DNA of 64,000 bases. Origin: Ruminococcaceae bacterium UBA1036 (GTDB taxonomy: Bacteria > Bacillota > Clostridia > Oscillospirales > Acutalibacteraceae). The stretch is taken from positions 47,401-111,400 of the forward strand of contig DCEF01000020.1 of NCBI GenBank assembly GCA_002316805.1. Reading direction: 5' to 3'. The notes below the pieces were generated by a model. It was given only the letters and a program-made list of their open reading frames with translations, did not search any database and was not told where the DNA came from. This document shows, in pieces, positions 26,413 to 35,603 of this stretch. Positions within the stretch are counted from its first letter, which is position 1, and each line of letters opens with the position of its first letter. The translations under genes were made by a program, and so were the position numbers.

Positions 26413-29400
26413 TTATTGTTGCAAATTATCCACATAAGCAACATTTTTTACGCCGAGAATTTTCTTTAATTCCCTTATCAAAACATCATTGACGCTTACG
26501 CGCATGGAAATTGGCGCAGCCATAAGCTGCCTGCTGTCTGTAAAATATATATAAAGCGGAGTGGGGCCGTCGAAAACAGCGGTGTATTTCAGCGCTTTTC
26601 TGTACATGGGATTTTCGCTGTTGTCTACACGCAGATAAAGTCCTGGGCGGGAGCAGCGGCGCTTGCGGTTCTTTGAGCCGTCACCGCCAAGCTTAGGTGC
26701 GGAAGAAATTGACTGGCATATAAGTTCCGCATCATTTTCATCGCGGACACTTATGCGCGCCTGCGCTTTTATGATTTTTCCCTCGGTTACAATTTCAGCG
26801 TACTCCTCGAGGGTTTTAGGGAAAACGAGCATCTGTATAGAGCCGTAAAGGTCTTCAAGAGTTACGAACGCCATTGTGCTGTTGCTTTTCGTTACTTTAA
26901 GCCGCACTTTTGTGATTATGCCGAGGACAGTTACCGCGTCATTGTCGTGCAGGCTTCCGTCTTTCTCTTTTATGCTTTCGATGATGTCACCAATATATAC
27001 TGCATGGAACTTGCCATAAAGGCCGGCATATGCGGCCATTGGGTGGCCGGAAAGGTAGATGCCTGTTACCTCTTTTTCCATGTCGAGCTTATCTGAAGCG
27101 CTGAGGTCAGGCATATTTGGAAAGTGGAAATCGTCATGGCCTGATTTTGTGTCTGTATCGAAAAAGCCTATTTGGCCTTCAATATTCTGCTTTCTGTCTT
27201 CCGCAATATAATCGAGCACAGGGCCAGCACTGTTTAGCATCTGGTTGCGGTTTGGGCCGAGGCCATCAAGTGCGCCGGCCTTTATGAGGCTTTCAAGCGC
27301 ACGCCTGTTAAGATTGTCATACATTCTTTTGCAGAAGTCGAAAAAAGATGAAAAGGCCCCGCTTTTCTTCCTTTCAGCAACAAGGGAATCGATTAACCCT
27401 CTGCCGAGGTTGCGTATGGCTAAAAGTCCGAAGCGTATCGAGTTGCCTGAAACTGTGAAGCTGCTTTCACTTTCATTGATATGCGGCGGAAGGACATGTA
27501 TGCCAAGGCGCATACACTCTGCTATATAGGCTGAGAGTTTGTTTGTGTTGTCGAGCACGCTTGTGAGGAGCGACGCCATATATTCGTGCGGGTAATGGCA
27601 TTTAAGCCATGCCGTTTCGTAGCTTACAACAGCATATGCCGCCGCGTGCGACTTGTTGAATGCATATGAGGCAAAATTTGCCATCTGAGCGTAAATTGCT
27701 TCGGCGGTTTTTTCATCAACGCCGCGGCGTATGCAGCCTTCTACGACAACTTTTCCGTCTTCATCCGTGAGGCCATGGATAAAAATTCCCTTTTCACGTG
27801 CCATTACGTCTTTTTTCTTCTTAGCCATTGCGCGGCGGACAATATCGGCGCGCCCGAGCGAATATCCCGCAAGCGTGCGGAAAATCTGCATAACCTGCTC
27901 CTGGTAGACGATGCAGCCGTTTGTGACGCTTAGAATGTCTTTGAGCAGCGGGTGCAGGTATGTGATTTTAGAGGGGTCTCGCCTGTTTTCAATATAGCGT
28001 GGGATAGACTCCATTGGCCCCGGGCGGTAAAGCGATATAATGGCGATAAGGTCTTCTATCTTTTCTGGCTTTACCTGCATTGTCACGTTCCTCATGCCGG
28101 CAGATTCAAACTGGAAAATGCCGTCGGTATCACCTGAAGAGAGCATGCCAAAAACTTTTTTGTCGTCTGTCGGTATATCCTCTACCTGGAATCCCGGTTT
28201 CTTTTCATCTATCATGTCCTGAGCGCGGCGGATAACGGAAAGATTGCGCAGGCCGAGAAAATCCATTTTAAGGAGGCCGAGCTCCTCAAGCGTAGTCATT
28301 GTGTACTGTGTCACGACAGAATCACCGTTTTTGGCAAGAGGAACGTATTCATCGACAGGCTTGTCGGTTATTACGACGCCCGCCGCATGCGTTGAAGCGT
28401 TGCGCGGCATGCCCTCAACACGGCGGGCCATGTCTATTAAGTTGTGGACGCGCATGTCCGTGTCGTAACGCTGCCTGAGCTCGCCCGAGGCTTCAAGCGC
28501 CTTGCCGAGTGTCATGTTAATCTCTGATGGTACAAGCTTTGCGATGCTGTCAACTTCAGCGTACGGCATTGCCATTGCGCGGCCGACATCACGTATTGAG
28601 CCGCGGGCGGCCATTGTGCCAAATGTAACTATCTGCGCCACATGGTCGGCACCGTATTTTCTGACAACGTAATCTATCATCTCCGGCCTACGGTCATCAG
28701 CAAAATCGATATCAAAGTCAGGCATGCTCACGCGCTCCGGATTGAGGAAACGCTCAAACAGCAGGTTGTACCTTATGGGGTCTATGCCGGTTATGCCGAT
28801 GCAGTAGGCGGCGAGGCTGCCTGCACCGGAACCGCGCCCAGGCCCTACCGGTATGCCTACCTCCTTTGCGTGGCGCACAAAGTCATGGACTATCAGGTAG
28901 TAGTTCACATAGCCCATTTTTTCAATTGTGGCAAGCTCATATTCGAGCCGGTCGCATACAAGCTGCGCTGGGTTGCTGCCGTAGCGCCTGTGGAGCCCTT
29001 CATAGCATTTCTGGCGGAAATATTTGACATTGTCCTGCCCATTTGGCGTATCGAACCTCGGCAGTTTTGTTTTGCCGAACTCAAACTCAACGTTGCAGCG
29101 CTCCGCAATTTTCACCGTATTGTCGGCAGCTTCAGGGATTTCCGGGAACAGTGAGCGCATTTCCTGCTCGGATTTAAAGTAAAACTGGTCGCTGCCAAAA
29201 TTCATCGCGTCTTTGTCTTCAACAGTATGGTTTGTCTGTATGCACAAAAGTATGCGGTGCATTTCGCTGTCGTCAGGCATGAGGTAATGGCAGTCGTTTG
29301 TTACAACGAGGGGGATGCCCGTCTCATGCGCAATGCGCACTATGGAGGGGTTTATCTGTTTTTGACCACGCAAGCCATGGTCCTGCAGCTCAAGGTAAAA

Positions 29401-29904
29401 ATTGCCGCGCCCGAATATGCTGTCGTAATGGAGTGCGGCCGCTTTCGCGCCGTCATAGTCACCGGCAGTAAGGTCCCTCGGTATTTCACCTGCAAGGCAT
29501 GCGGAAAGCGCTATAAGCCCTTCATGGTATTTTTCCAAGAGCTCATAATCTACACGCGGCTTAAAGTAAAATCCTTCGGTCCATGACCTTGAAACCATGG
29601 CTATAAGATTCTGGTAGCCGGTGTTGCTTTCACAGAGAAGCACGAGATGGCGGTTTTCAGAATCGAGTTCATGCGTGCGGTCAAAGCGTGTGCGCGGAGC
29701 AACATATACCTCGCAGCCTATAATAGGCTTTACCCCGCATGCCTTTGCGGCCTTGTAAAAATCGACGGCGCCGTACATTACACCATGGTCTGTTATTGCA
29801 ACAGCCGGCATGCCGAGCTCGGCGGCGCGTGCGGGGAGCTGTGAGATGCGGCATGCCCCGTCAAGCAGGCTGTATTCGCTGTGAACGTGAAGATGAACAA
29901 AAAT
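26413..29904 (-). CDS. dnaE: DNA polymerase III alpha subunit DnaE, apparent ATT start
   Basis: A PolC-independent DnaE of about 1163 residues. The N-terminal PHP domain (FVHLHVHSEYSLLDGACRIS) is only complete if translation begins at ATT 29904; a TGA lies three codons upstream in frame, and no ATG, GTG or TTG intervenes before the conserved HLHVH. AAGGAG stands nine bases before the ATT. The catalytic MPDFDIDFADDRRPEMI motif, the thumb and fingers, and the OB fold near VTLEDLYGSIQMLVFP are all present. An internal ATG at 29811 would remove the PHP metal site. It follows whiA by 18 bp. Confidence 0.95.
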   Translation of the reverse strand: MFVHLHVHSEYSLLDGACRISQLPARAAELGMPAVAITDHGVMYGAVDFYKAAKACGVKPIIGCEVYVAPRTRFDRTHELDSENRHLVLLCESNTGYQNLIAMVSRSWTEGFYFKPRVDYELLEKYHEGLIALSACLAGEIPRDLTAGDYDGAKAAALHYDSIFGRGNFYLELQDHGLRGQKQINPSIVRIAHETGIPLVVTNDCHYLMPDDSEMHRILLCIQTNHTVEDKDAMNFGSDQFYFKSEQEMRSLFPEIPEAADNTVKIAERCNVEFEFGKTKLPRFDTPNGQDNVKYFRQKCYEGLHRRYGSNPAQLVCDRLEYELATIEKMGYVNYYLIVHDFVRHAKEVGIPVGPGRGSGAGSLAAYCIGITGIDPIRYNLLFERFLNPERVSMPDFDIDFADDRRPEMIDYVVRKYGADHVAQIVTFGTMAARGSIRDVGRAMAMPYAEVDSIAKLVPSEINMTLGKALEASGELRQRYDTDMRVHNLIDMARRVEGMPRNASTHAAGVVITDKPVDEYVPLAKNGDSVVTQYTMTTLEELGLLKMDFLGLRNLSVIRRAQDMIDEKKPGFQVEDIPTDDKKVFGMLSSGDTDGIFQFESAGMRNVTMQVKPEKIEDLIAIISLYRPGPMESIPRYIENRRDPSKITYLHPLLKDILSVTNGCIVYQEQVMQIFRTLAGYSLGRADIVRRAMAKKKKDVMAREKGIFIHGLTDEDGKVVVEGCIRRGVDEKTAEAIYAQMANFASYAFNKSHAAAYAVVSYETAWLKCHYPHEYMASLLTSVLDNTNKLSAYIAECMRLGIHVLPPHINESESSFTVSGNSIRFGLLAIRNLGRGLIDSLVAERKKSGAFSSFFDFCKRMYDNLNRRALESLIKAGALDGLGPNRNQMLNSAGPVLDYIAEDRKQNIEGQIGFFDTDTKSGHDDFHFPNMPDLSASDKLDMEKEVTGIYLSGHPMAAYAGLYGKFHAVYIGDIIESIKEKDGSLHDNDAVTVLGIITKVRLKVTKSNSTMAFVTLEDLYGSIQMLVFPKTLEEYAEIVTEGKIIKAQARISVRDENDAELICQSISSAPKLGGDGSKNRKRRCSRPGLYLRVDNSENPMYRKALKYTAVFDGPTPLYIYFTDSRQLMAAPISMRVSVNDVLIRELKKILGVKNVAYVDNLQQ

Positions 29905-29922
29905 GGCCTCTCACTCCTTTCA

Positions 29923-30843
29923 TTAGGTCTTCGTTTTTTCTGCAAATTCGAGTATCCGCCGCAGGCGGTGATGCACACCAGAACGGCTTAGCTTTGGTGA
30001 GAGGTGCTGCCCGAGTTCGCGCAGCGACATTTCCGGATTGTCAAGGCGCAGGCTCGCAAGCTCCTGAAGATCTTCCGGCAGGGCAGGTAGCCTGCCATCG
30101 CTCTTAATCTTTTTTATGGCAATGACTTCCTGAGCCGCGGCAGAGGCAGTTTTGCCTATGTTTGCCGTTTCGAAATTTGTCTGGCGGTTTACCTTGTTGC
30201 GCACTTCCTTAAGCATTCTCACCTGCATTAGCTCCATTGCGGCGTCAGGCGCACCAATGTAAGTAAGGAAATCGGCAACATGTGAGCTGCCTTTGAGGTA
30301 TACGACGAATGAACCATTGCGGCGTGTTGCATGCGGGCTGATGTCAAGGCTGATTATTCCGCGCATCAGCGCGGTAAGGTCATTTGCAAGGTTCATATAG
30401 GGTACGGAATATTCGAGGTGGTATTCACGCTCTGGAGACGTCACAGTCCCGCATGCAAGGAATACACCTCTGAGGAAGGCGGCATAGCAGCACTCGTTTT
30501 CCATATTTGAAAGATTTATCCGCAAGCTTATCTCTTTCCCGGTGTGGCCGAGGCTCTGAAGCACTTTCTGTGCCTGCTCCGGCCCTGCGGCCGAAACTGT
30601 GTAAACGGAGGTGCCACTCCCTTTATGCACTTTAAAAGAAGTCACGTCCATAATAGCTCCGGTGATTTCAGCAGCGAGCTGTGCTGTGCGCCGTGCGGCA
30701 GCTAAATTCTCCGTAGTAAGCGTGACGCCCAAAGGTGAAAAATTTCTGCCAAACAAAAGCAGGCCGTAGCACTCTGCCTTTCGGCAGCAGCACTGCGGCA
30801 CAATCCTGCATAATTCGTTTTTAGTCTCAGAAGCGAATGACAT
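29923..30843 (-). CDS. whiA: WhiA DNA-binding cell-division/sporulation regulator
   Basis: A 306-residue WhiA. An N-terminal homing-endonuclease-like fold (SFASETKNELCRI; YAAFLRGVFLACGTVTSPER) is followed by a helix-turn-helix (RLDNPEMSLRELGQHLSPKL then SRSGVHHRLRRI). Its position after rapZ in the order rapZ-whiA is conserved in Firmicutes. A usual linker replaces the active site of the nuclease ancestor. It is 12 bp from rapZ. Confidence 0.95.
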   Translation of the reverse strand: MSFASETKNELCRIVPQCCCRKAECYGLLLFGRNFSPLGVTLTTENLAAARRTAQLAAEITGAIMDVTSFKVHKGSGTSVYTVSAAGPEQAQKVLQSLGHTGKEISLRINLSNMENECCYAAFLRGVFLACGTVTSPEREYHLEYSVPYMNLANDLTALMRGIISLDISPHATRRNGSFVVYLKGSSHVADFLTYIGAPDAAMELMQVRMLKEVRNKVNRQTNFETANIGKTASAAAQEVIAIKKIKSDGRLPALPEDLQELASLRLDNPEMSLRELGQHLSPKLSRSGVHHRLRRILEFAEKTKT

Positions 30844-30855
30844 TTTTAAAAGGCT

Positions 30856-31716
30856 CTACTTTCTGTGAATATCGCGGTGTGTAACGCTGACGCGCAGATC
30901 CTGCTCCATGAGGTGCTCATAAAGCACCTGTGCAATCGTAACTGAACGGTGGTGGCCACCCGTGCACCCAATAGCAATTACAAGCTGGCTTTTCCCCTCG
31001 TTGCAGTACAGCGGAATCATGTAGTCGATGAGGCTGAAAAAGCGCTTTATGAATCCTTTTGTTTTGTCGGATTTCATCACGTAGTCCTGCACTGGTTTGT
31101 CTAATCCCGTGAGATGCTTAAGGCTTTCCACATAAAACGGGTTTGGAAGGCAGCGCACATCAAATACAAGGTCAGCCTCAGTAGGCAGGCCGAATTTAAA
31201 TCCGAAAGAAAGGCAGTGTATTTTCAGTGCGTCTGAAGCATCGCCGAGAAACAGGCTGGAAATGCGCTCTTTCAGCTGTGCTGGGGAAAGATACGAAGTG
31301 TCGATAATATAATCGGCACGTTCTTTTACAGGGCGCAGGACGCTGCGCTCAAGCTGGACTGCCTGCTCGAGCGAGCCAAGGCAGTTGTCTGCTAAAGGGT
31401 GCTTGCGGCGTGTTTCCTTAAAGCGGTTGACAAGCACATAATCGTTTGCATCGAGAAAGAGTATCTTGTATTCTTTATGCTCAGCTTTCATCTGGTCGAG
31501 CGTTTCGAGCAGTGATGAGAACATATTGCCGCCGCGTATGTCCGTAACTACTGCTACTTGTGAAAGTGTTTTCTGGGCCTGCTGTGACATTTCATAAAAA
31601 GTTTCTATAAGCTTTGGTGGAATATTGTCGGCACAGAAAAAGCCAATATCTTCCAAGGCGTTGATAGCCCTTGTTTTCCCTGCGCCGGAAAGTCCGGTTA
31701 CAATGAGAAATTCCAT
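30856..31716 (-). CDS. rapZ: RapZ/YvcJ family nucleotide-binding protein
   Basis: A 286-residue P-loop protein: Walker A GLSGAGKTRAINALEDIGFF near the start, VVTDIRGG and LFLDANDYVLVNRFKETRR in the middle, and a C-terminal domain with FGLPTEADLVFDVRCLPNPF and GCTGGHHRSV. In Firmicutes the family binds nucleotide and affects competence or cell-wall signalling; in enterobacteria it binds small RNAs. It is co-directional with murB and whiA. Confidence 0.95.
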   Translation of the reverse strand: MEFLIVTGLSGAGKTRAINALEDIGFFCADNIPPKLIETFYEMSQQAQKTLSQVAVVTDIRGGNMFSSLLETLDQMKAEHKEYKILFLDANDYVLVNRFKETRRKHPLADNCLGSLEQAVQLERSVLRPVKERADYIIDTSYLSPAQLKERISSLFLGDASDALKIHCLSFGFKFGLPTEADLVFDVRCLPNPFYVESLKHLTGLDKPVQDYVMKSDKTKGFIKRFFSLIDYMIPLYCNEGKSQLVIAIGCTGGHHRSVTIAQVLYEHLMEQDLRVSVTHRDIHRK

Positions 31717-31730
31717 AGTGCCTCCACAAA

Positions 31731-32639
31731 TTACCCAACAAATTTTACTTCACATTCAAGCCACACGCCGGTTTCGCGCAGCACAGTATCCTGGATTATC
31801 TTAATTAGCCGCCTGACATCGTCGCATGATGCGCCGCCGAGGTTTACTATAAATCCTGCGTGCTTTTCACTGACTGCCGCACCGCCTACACGCCTGCCCT
31901 TAAGGCCGCACTGCTGGATAAGCGCGCCGGCAAAATGCCCTTTTGGGCGCTTGAAAATGCTGCCTGCACTCGGCAGTTCGAGCGGCTGTTTGGATTTGCG
32001 CCGTGCGAGCAAATCATCCATTCTGGCGCCAATTTCATCTTTCACCCCGTGCTTAAGCTCAATCCGGAGTGAAATAATCATGCACTCCATTTTCATGTAA
32101 ACACTTTGGCGGTAACCAAAATCGAACTGCCCGCGTTTGAACGTGCCGCACTGGCCGTTTTTTGCCACATGTGAACATGATGTGATGGCCTCTGAAACCG
32201 TATGTCCATATGCGCCGGCGTTCATGTAAGCCGCACCGCCGGCAGAGCCTGGGATGCCCCAAGCAAATTCAAGGCCGGTTAAGGCATGCTCCTTTGCAAA
32301 CCTACAGACCGAAGAAAGCGGCGCACCGGCTCCGCATTCGAGTTCCGTATCGGAAATCAGTGATGTTTTCCGGAATCCGCTCCCAAGCGTGACTACGGCG
32401 CCGCGCACGCCGGCGTCCGCAACAAGCAGGTCTGAGCCGTTGCCAAGCGGGAACACCGGTATTCCTTCTTCAAATGCCCTGCTGTATATTTTCTGCAGCG
32501 GGCTGATACTGTTCACCGTAATAAATATGTCTGCCGGGCCGCCGATGCGGAAAGTAGTATGGCAGCTCATTGGCTCATCATATAGGACTTCGCATCCGAG
32601 CCCCGCAGCATAGCTGCCAAACTCCTGGATATGCTTCAT
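31731..32639 (-). CDS. murB: UDP-N-acetylenolpyruvoylglucosamine reductase MurB
   Basis: A FAD enzyme of about 302 residues: TTFRIGGPADIFI, PLGNGSDLLVAD, GLEFAWGIPGSAGGAAYMNA, GYRQSVYM, the catalytic Ser in SAGSIFKRP, and VGGAAVSEKHAGFIVN. It reduces the enolpyruvyl group to make UDP-MurNAc for peptidoglycan. The start is placed at ATG 32639, with GGAGG 13 bases upstream; a longer frame from 32717 would overlap the preceding gene. Confidence 0.95.
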   Translation of the reverse strand: MKHIQEFGSYAAGLGCEVLYDEPMSCHTTFRIGGPADIFITVNSISPLQKIYSRAFEEGIPVFPLGNGSDLLVADAGVRGAVVTLGSGFRKTSLISDTELECGAGAPLSSVCRFAKEHALTGLEFAWGIPGSAGGAAYMNAGAYGHTVSEAITSCSHVAKNGQCGTFKRGQFDFGYRQSVYMKMECMIISLRIELKHGVKDEIGARMDDLLARRKSKQPLELPSAGSIFKRPKGHFAGALIQQCGLKGRRVGGAAVSEKHAGFIVNLGGASCDDVRRLIKIIQDTVLRETGVWLECEVKFVG

Positions 32640-32661
32640 AAAAGGCTTAGGACCTCCGGTT

Positions 32662-33393
32662 TTATTTTTTGCTGAAAACGCCTGTATATTGCCTAAGGTA
32701 GGCCTTAAAGCGCTCAATGCTTGAGTTGACTACAAGTTCCTCCGGGAAATTGAGCTCGTCAAGCAGCTTAAGGCTGTGCTCAAAATGCCCAATCTGGCTG
32801 GAAAAATGCGAGTCTGTGTTGACTATAATGGGAACGCTGAGCTTTTTGCAGAGCTTCATGATTTTGGTGCAGTTGGGAACAGATGTTTTCCTGTTACGGA
32901 ACGTGCTTTCATTAAGCTCAACGAGCTTGCCACTGCGGGCAAACTCCGGCAGGACCTTTTCGTAGTCATAAACATAATCGGCCGTGCCGCTGTGCCCTAT
33001 TACATTGACATGTGGATTCTTTGCCACGCCGAGCCATGCGGAGGTAACCTGTTCCACACTTGGCAATTTGACGGAGAAAACTGGCCTGTGTATTGACGCT
33101 ACAACCCAGTCAAGCGTTTTAAGGTCATTTGGGTCAAGATCTGTGTTGCCATCGCAGTCCATCACATCTGTTTCTTCTCCGCGCAAGACAAGCACACCTT
33201 CGAGCTGGCGCGGAACAACACACAGGTTTTCAAAATACCATTTTCCGGGCGCGCCTGGCATCAGCGCACCATGGTCTGTAATGGCAACAGCGTAAAGTCC
33301 TTGCTGGGCAGCCGCATGGACGTCTTCCTGCAGAGTGCTGTAAGCATGGGTGGAAGCAACTGTGTGCATATGTGTGTCGGCAATTAAATGCAT
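32662..33393 (-). CDS. PHP-domain phosphoesterase (YcdX-like)
   Basis: About 243 residues. PHP metal motifs are present: ADTHMHTVAS, AITDHGAL, ASIHRPVF, IGHSGT, LVELNES and NTDSHFSSQIG. The family includes YcdX phosphatases and histidinol-phosphatase-like proteins, but its substrate cannot be told from sequence. It lies between hprK and murB in a conserved clostridial order. The ATG at 33393 with AAAGGACGG upstream is preferred over the upstream start. Confidence 0.85.
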   Translation of the reverse strand: MHLIADTHMHTVASTHAYSTLQEDVHAAAQQGLYAVAITDHGALMPGAPGKWYFENLCVVPRQLEGVLVLRGEETDVMDCDGNTDLDPNDLKTLDWVVASIHRPVFSVKLPSVEQVTSAWLGVAKNPHVNVIGHSGTADYVYDYEKVLPEFARSGKLVELNESTFRNRKTSVPNCTKIMKLCKKLSVPIIVNTDSHFSSQIGHFEHSLKLLDELNFPEELVVNSSIERFKAYLRQYTGVFSKK

Positions 33394-33475
33394 TGAAAAA
33401 ATCCGTCCTTTCCTATAATCAAGTAACTTCATTATAGCCAAGGTGTTTTACTGAACTGCAGGAAATTACCTCAGG

Positions 33476-34447
33476 CTAAAAATTGAGCTTTTTCTTTTTT
33501 CCTTCTGACGGCACAGAAGGAAAATCCATGCCAAGGTTTTTTAGCAGCTCATGCGCCGCGTTGTATCCCATCTTTTTCTGGCGGTTGTTCATTGCTGCTA
33601 CTTCAATTATAACGGCGAGATTCCTGCCGGGCTTGACCGGTATTGTGACAACAGGAACCTTTACGCCGAGAATTTCGGTATATTCATTGTCAAGGCCCAT
33701 GCGGTCATACGTCTTGTTGTCGTCCCAGAGCTCGAGGTTGACGACAAGGTCTATTTTCTCTGTCATTTTAACGGCGCTCATGCCAAATATCCTGCGTGCG
33801 TTTATAATTCCTATGCCGCGCAGCTCTATGAAATGCTTTATGTTGTCAGGCGCTTCGCCAACAAGGGAAATGGCCGACACGCGCTTGATGACAACGGCAT
33901 CATCCGCAATCAGGCGGTGGCCACGCTTGATAAGCTCAATGGCTGTTTCACTTTTGCCGACGCCGCTGTCTCCTACAAGCAGGATCCCCTCGCCGTAAAC
34001 TTCAACGAGCACACCGTGGCGGGTGATGCGCGGCGCCATTTCTACGTTGAGGAATGAAACAAGCCGTGCAACGAGGCTGGAAGTCGTTTCTGCAGTGCTC
34101 AGCAGGGGAACGCCATTTTTCTTTGTTGCTTCCAGCAGCTCGGGAACAGGCTCGAGGTTACGCGCAATGATCGCCGCCGGCGGTTTTTTTGATTTTGAAA
34201 AAATCTCATTGAGCACTTTTGAGCGCCTTTCATGGGTGATAGACTTAAGAAAGGCGCTTTCCGCGTTGCCGAAAATCATTATTCGCTTTTCATCATAATA
34301 ATCATAAAAGCCGTTCAGTTCAAGCCCTGGACGGTTTACATCCGTTGATGAAACAAGAATTTTGTCCGGGTCACCTGGCATGCTTATCGTTTTCAACGAA
34401 AGCTCTTTTATTATTTTGGAGAGAGCAACGGAATAAATGTGAGTCAT
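33476..34447 (-). CDS. hprK: HPr kinase/phosphorylase
   Basis: A 323-residue bifunctional kinase. The C-terminal catalytic domain has Walker A LLVGDSGVGKSETAIELIKR, the catalytic IADDAVVIKR region, and the HprK signature LRGIGIINARRIFG. The end has EVAAMNNRQKKMGYNAA. It phosphorylates HPr at Ser46 and so sets CcpA-dependent carbon control, which fits the cre-like site at 1271. The GGAGG site before the ATG is strong. First gene of the cluster running to pfkA. Confidence 0.96.
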   Translation of the reverse strand: MTHIYSVALSKIIKELSLKTISMPGDPDKILVSSTDVNRPGLELNGFYDYYDEKRIMIFGNAESAFLKSITHERRSKVLNEIFSKSKKPPAAIIARNLEPVPELLEATKKNGVPLLSTAETTSSLVARLVSFLNVEMAPRITRHGVLVEVYGEGILLVGDSGVGKSETAIELIKRGHRLIADDAVVIKRVSAISLVGEAPDNIKHFIELRGIGIINARRIFGMSAVKMTEKIDLVVNLELWDDNKTYDRMGLDNEYTEILGVKVPVVTIPVKPGRNLAVIIEVAAMNNRQKKMGYNAAHELLKNLGMDFPSVPSEGKKKKLNF

Positions 34448-34485
34448 TGTAATCCTGCCTCCTTTTTAATTGTATTATTACCATA

Positions 34486-34514
34486 ATTATAATCCAACGG
34501 CGTATGACTTTAAA
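34486..34514 (-). promoter_or_regulatory. hprK operon promoter
   Basis: On the minus strand TTTAAA (34514-34509) and TATAAT (34491-34486) are 17 bp apart, about 40 bp before hprK. The remaining 34515-34735 is AT-rich, lacks a gene and should hold the plus-strand promoter of the next gene (TATAAT near 34673). Confidence 0.6.
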
Positions 34515-34735
34515 GCTATTCTTTAAAAAAAGGCAAAACAGGACATATTATAATGCTTTGTAGACCAGAAACGATTTTAAAATGTGATTGTGCTGATGGC
34601 AAATGTTGAATATACTTCATGCACTGCAATATATTTACAAAATGTTCATCATTTTCCCCTTGTAATTTGTTATAATATGATAGTTATATTTAAAAGTACC
34701 AGCCGATTTTTCTAAATTGTGCGGGAGATTTCCAA

Positions 34736-35590
34736 ATGGGAAAATACGTATCAAACAAAAAGGCAAAACGGCACGGTTTTCTGATTTTTCTGCTTAATGT
34801 TGTATTCCTTGCAGGCGCTGCCTATGCATATGCGAAAGTACACCTGTTAGCGCTGCCGAACTTTGCCAGCCAATCGGCTGCAAGCTCATACAACACGTCA
34901 TTGCAGAGCAGTGCAGGTAGGAAAGAGGATAAAGTCGGAAGAGAAATCAGCAGCAAAAGCAGCAGCCAGGTGAAAAGCAACAGTTCTGAAAAAATAATAG
35001 ACGTGCCTTATATCAGCCAGGAAGGATCCTATTCGACAGGCTGCGAACTCGTAAGCGCGTCCATGGTGCTTCAGTATTATGGTTGCCACGCCTCTGTGGA
35101 AGATGTGGTAAAGAACACGCCTTATTCGGACTTGCAGCAAAAAGACGGAAAATTTTATGGCGACGACCCTACAAAATCTTTTATCGGCGACCCGACTTCA
35201 GAAAGTGGGTTTGGCTGCTATGCGCCGGTTGTAGTTTCAGTGATGAATACTTTTTTAAGTAAAAGTAACAAAATTGCCGTTAATATCACCGGCAATGAAT
35301 TCAATAGCCTGATTCCATATATCCAGCGCGGTGATCCCGTTATAGTATGGGCAACTATGCGTATGCTGCCCACATACCAGGGTAACAGTTGGATTATAAA
35401 CGGAACCGGAAAAACGTTCGTCTGGCCTGCACGTGAGCACTGCCTTGTTTTTGTAGGCTACAACAAAGATAAATATTATTTTAATGATCCATACAAGACT
35501 TCTGGGCTTGCAGACTACACAAAAAGTGTTGTTGAGCAGCGCTACAATGATCTTGGCAAGCAGGCCGTGATTGTGGAAGACAAGCCTTAA
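34736..35590 (+). CDS. Exported C39-like cysteine peptidase family protein
   Basis: A 284-residue protein with one N-terminal membrane segment (residues 15-33), a Ser/Lys-rich spacer and a papain-fold C39-like domain. Likely catalytic residues are Cys in SYSTGCELVSASMVL, His in REHCLVFVGYN and Asp in YYFNDPYK. C39-like domains cleave peptide leaders or act on the cell wall; the substrate is unknown. It is convergent with hypE with only 13 bp between stop codons. Confidence 0.82.
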   Translation: MGKYVSNKKAKRHGFLIFLLNVVFLAGAAYAYAKVHLLALPNFASQSAASSYNTSLQSSAGRKEDKVGREISSKSSSQVKSNSSEKIIDVPYISQEGSYSTGCELVSASMVLQYYGCHASVEDVVKNTPYSDLQQKDGKFYGDDPTKSFIGDPTSESGFGCYAPVVVSVMNTFLSKSNKIAVNITGNEFNSLIPYIQRGDPVIVWATMRMLPTYQGNSWIINGTGKTFVWPAREHCLVFVGYNKDKYYFNDPYKTSGLADYTKSVVEQRYNDLGKQAVIVEDKP

Positions 35591-35603
35591 AATCAAATAT
35601 ATG

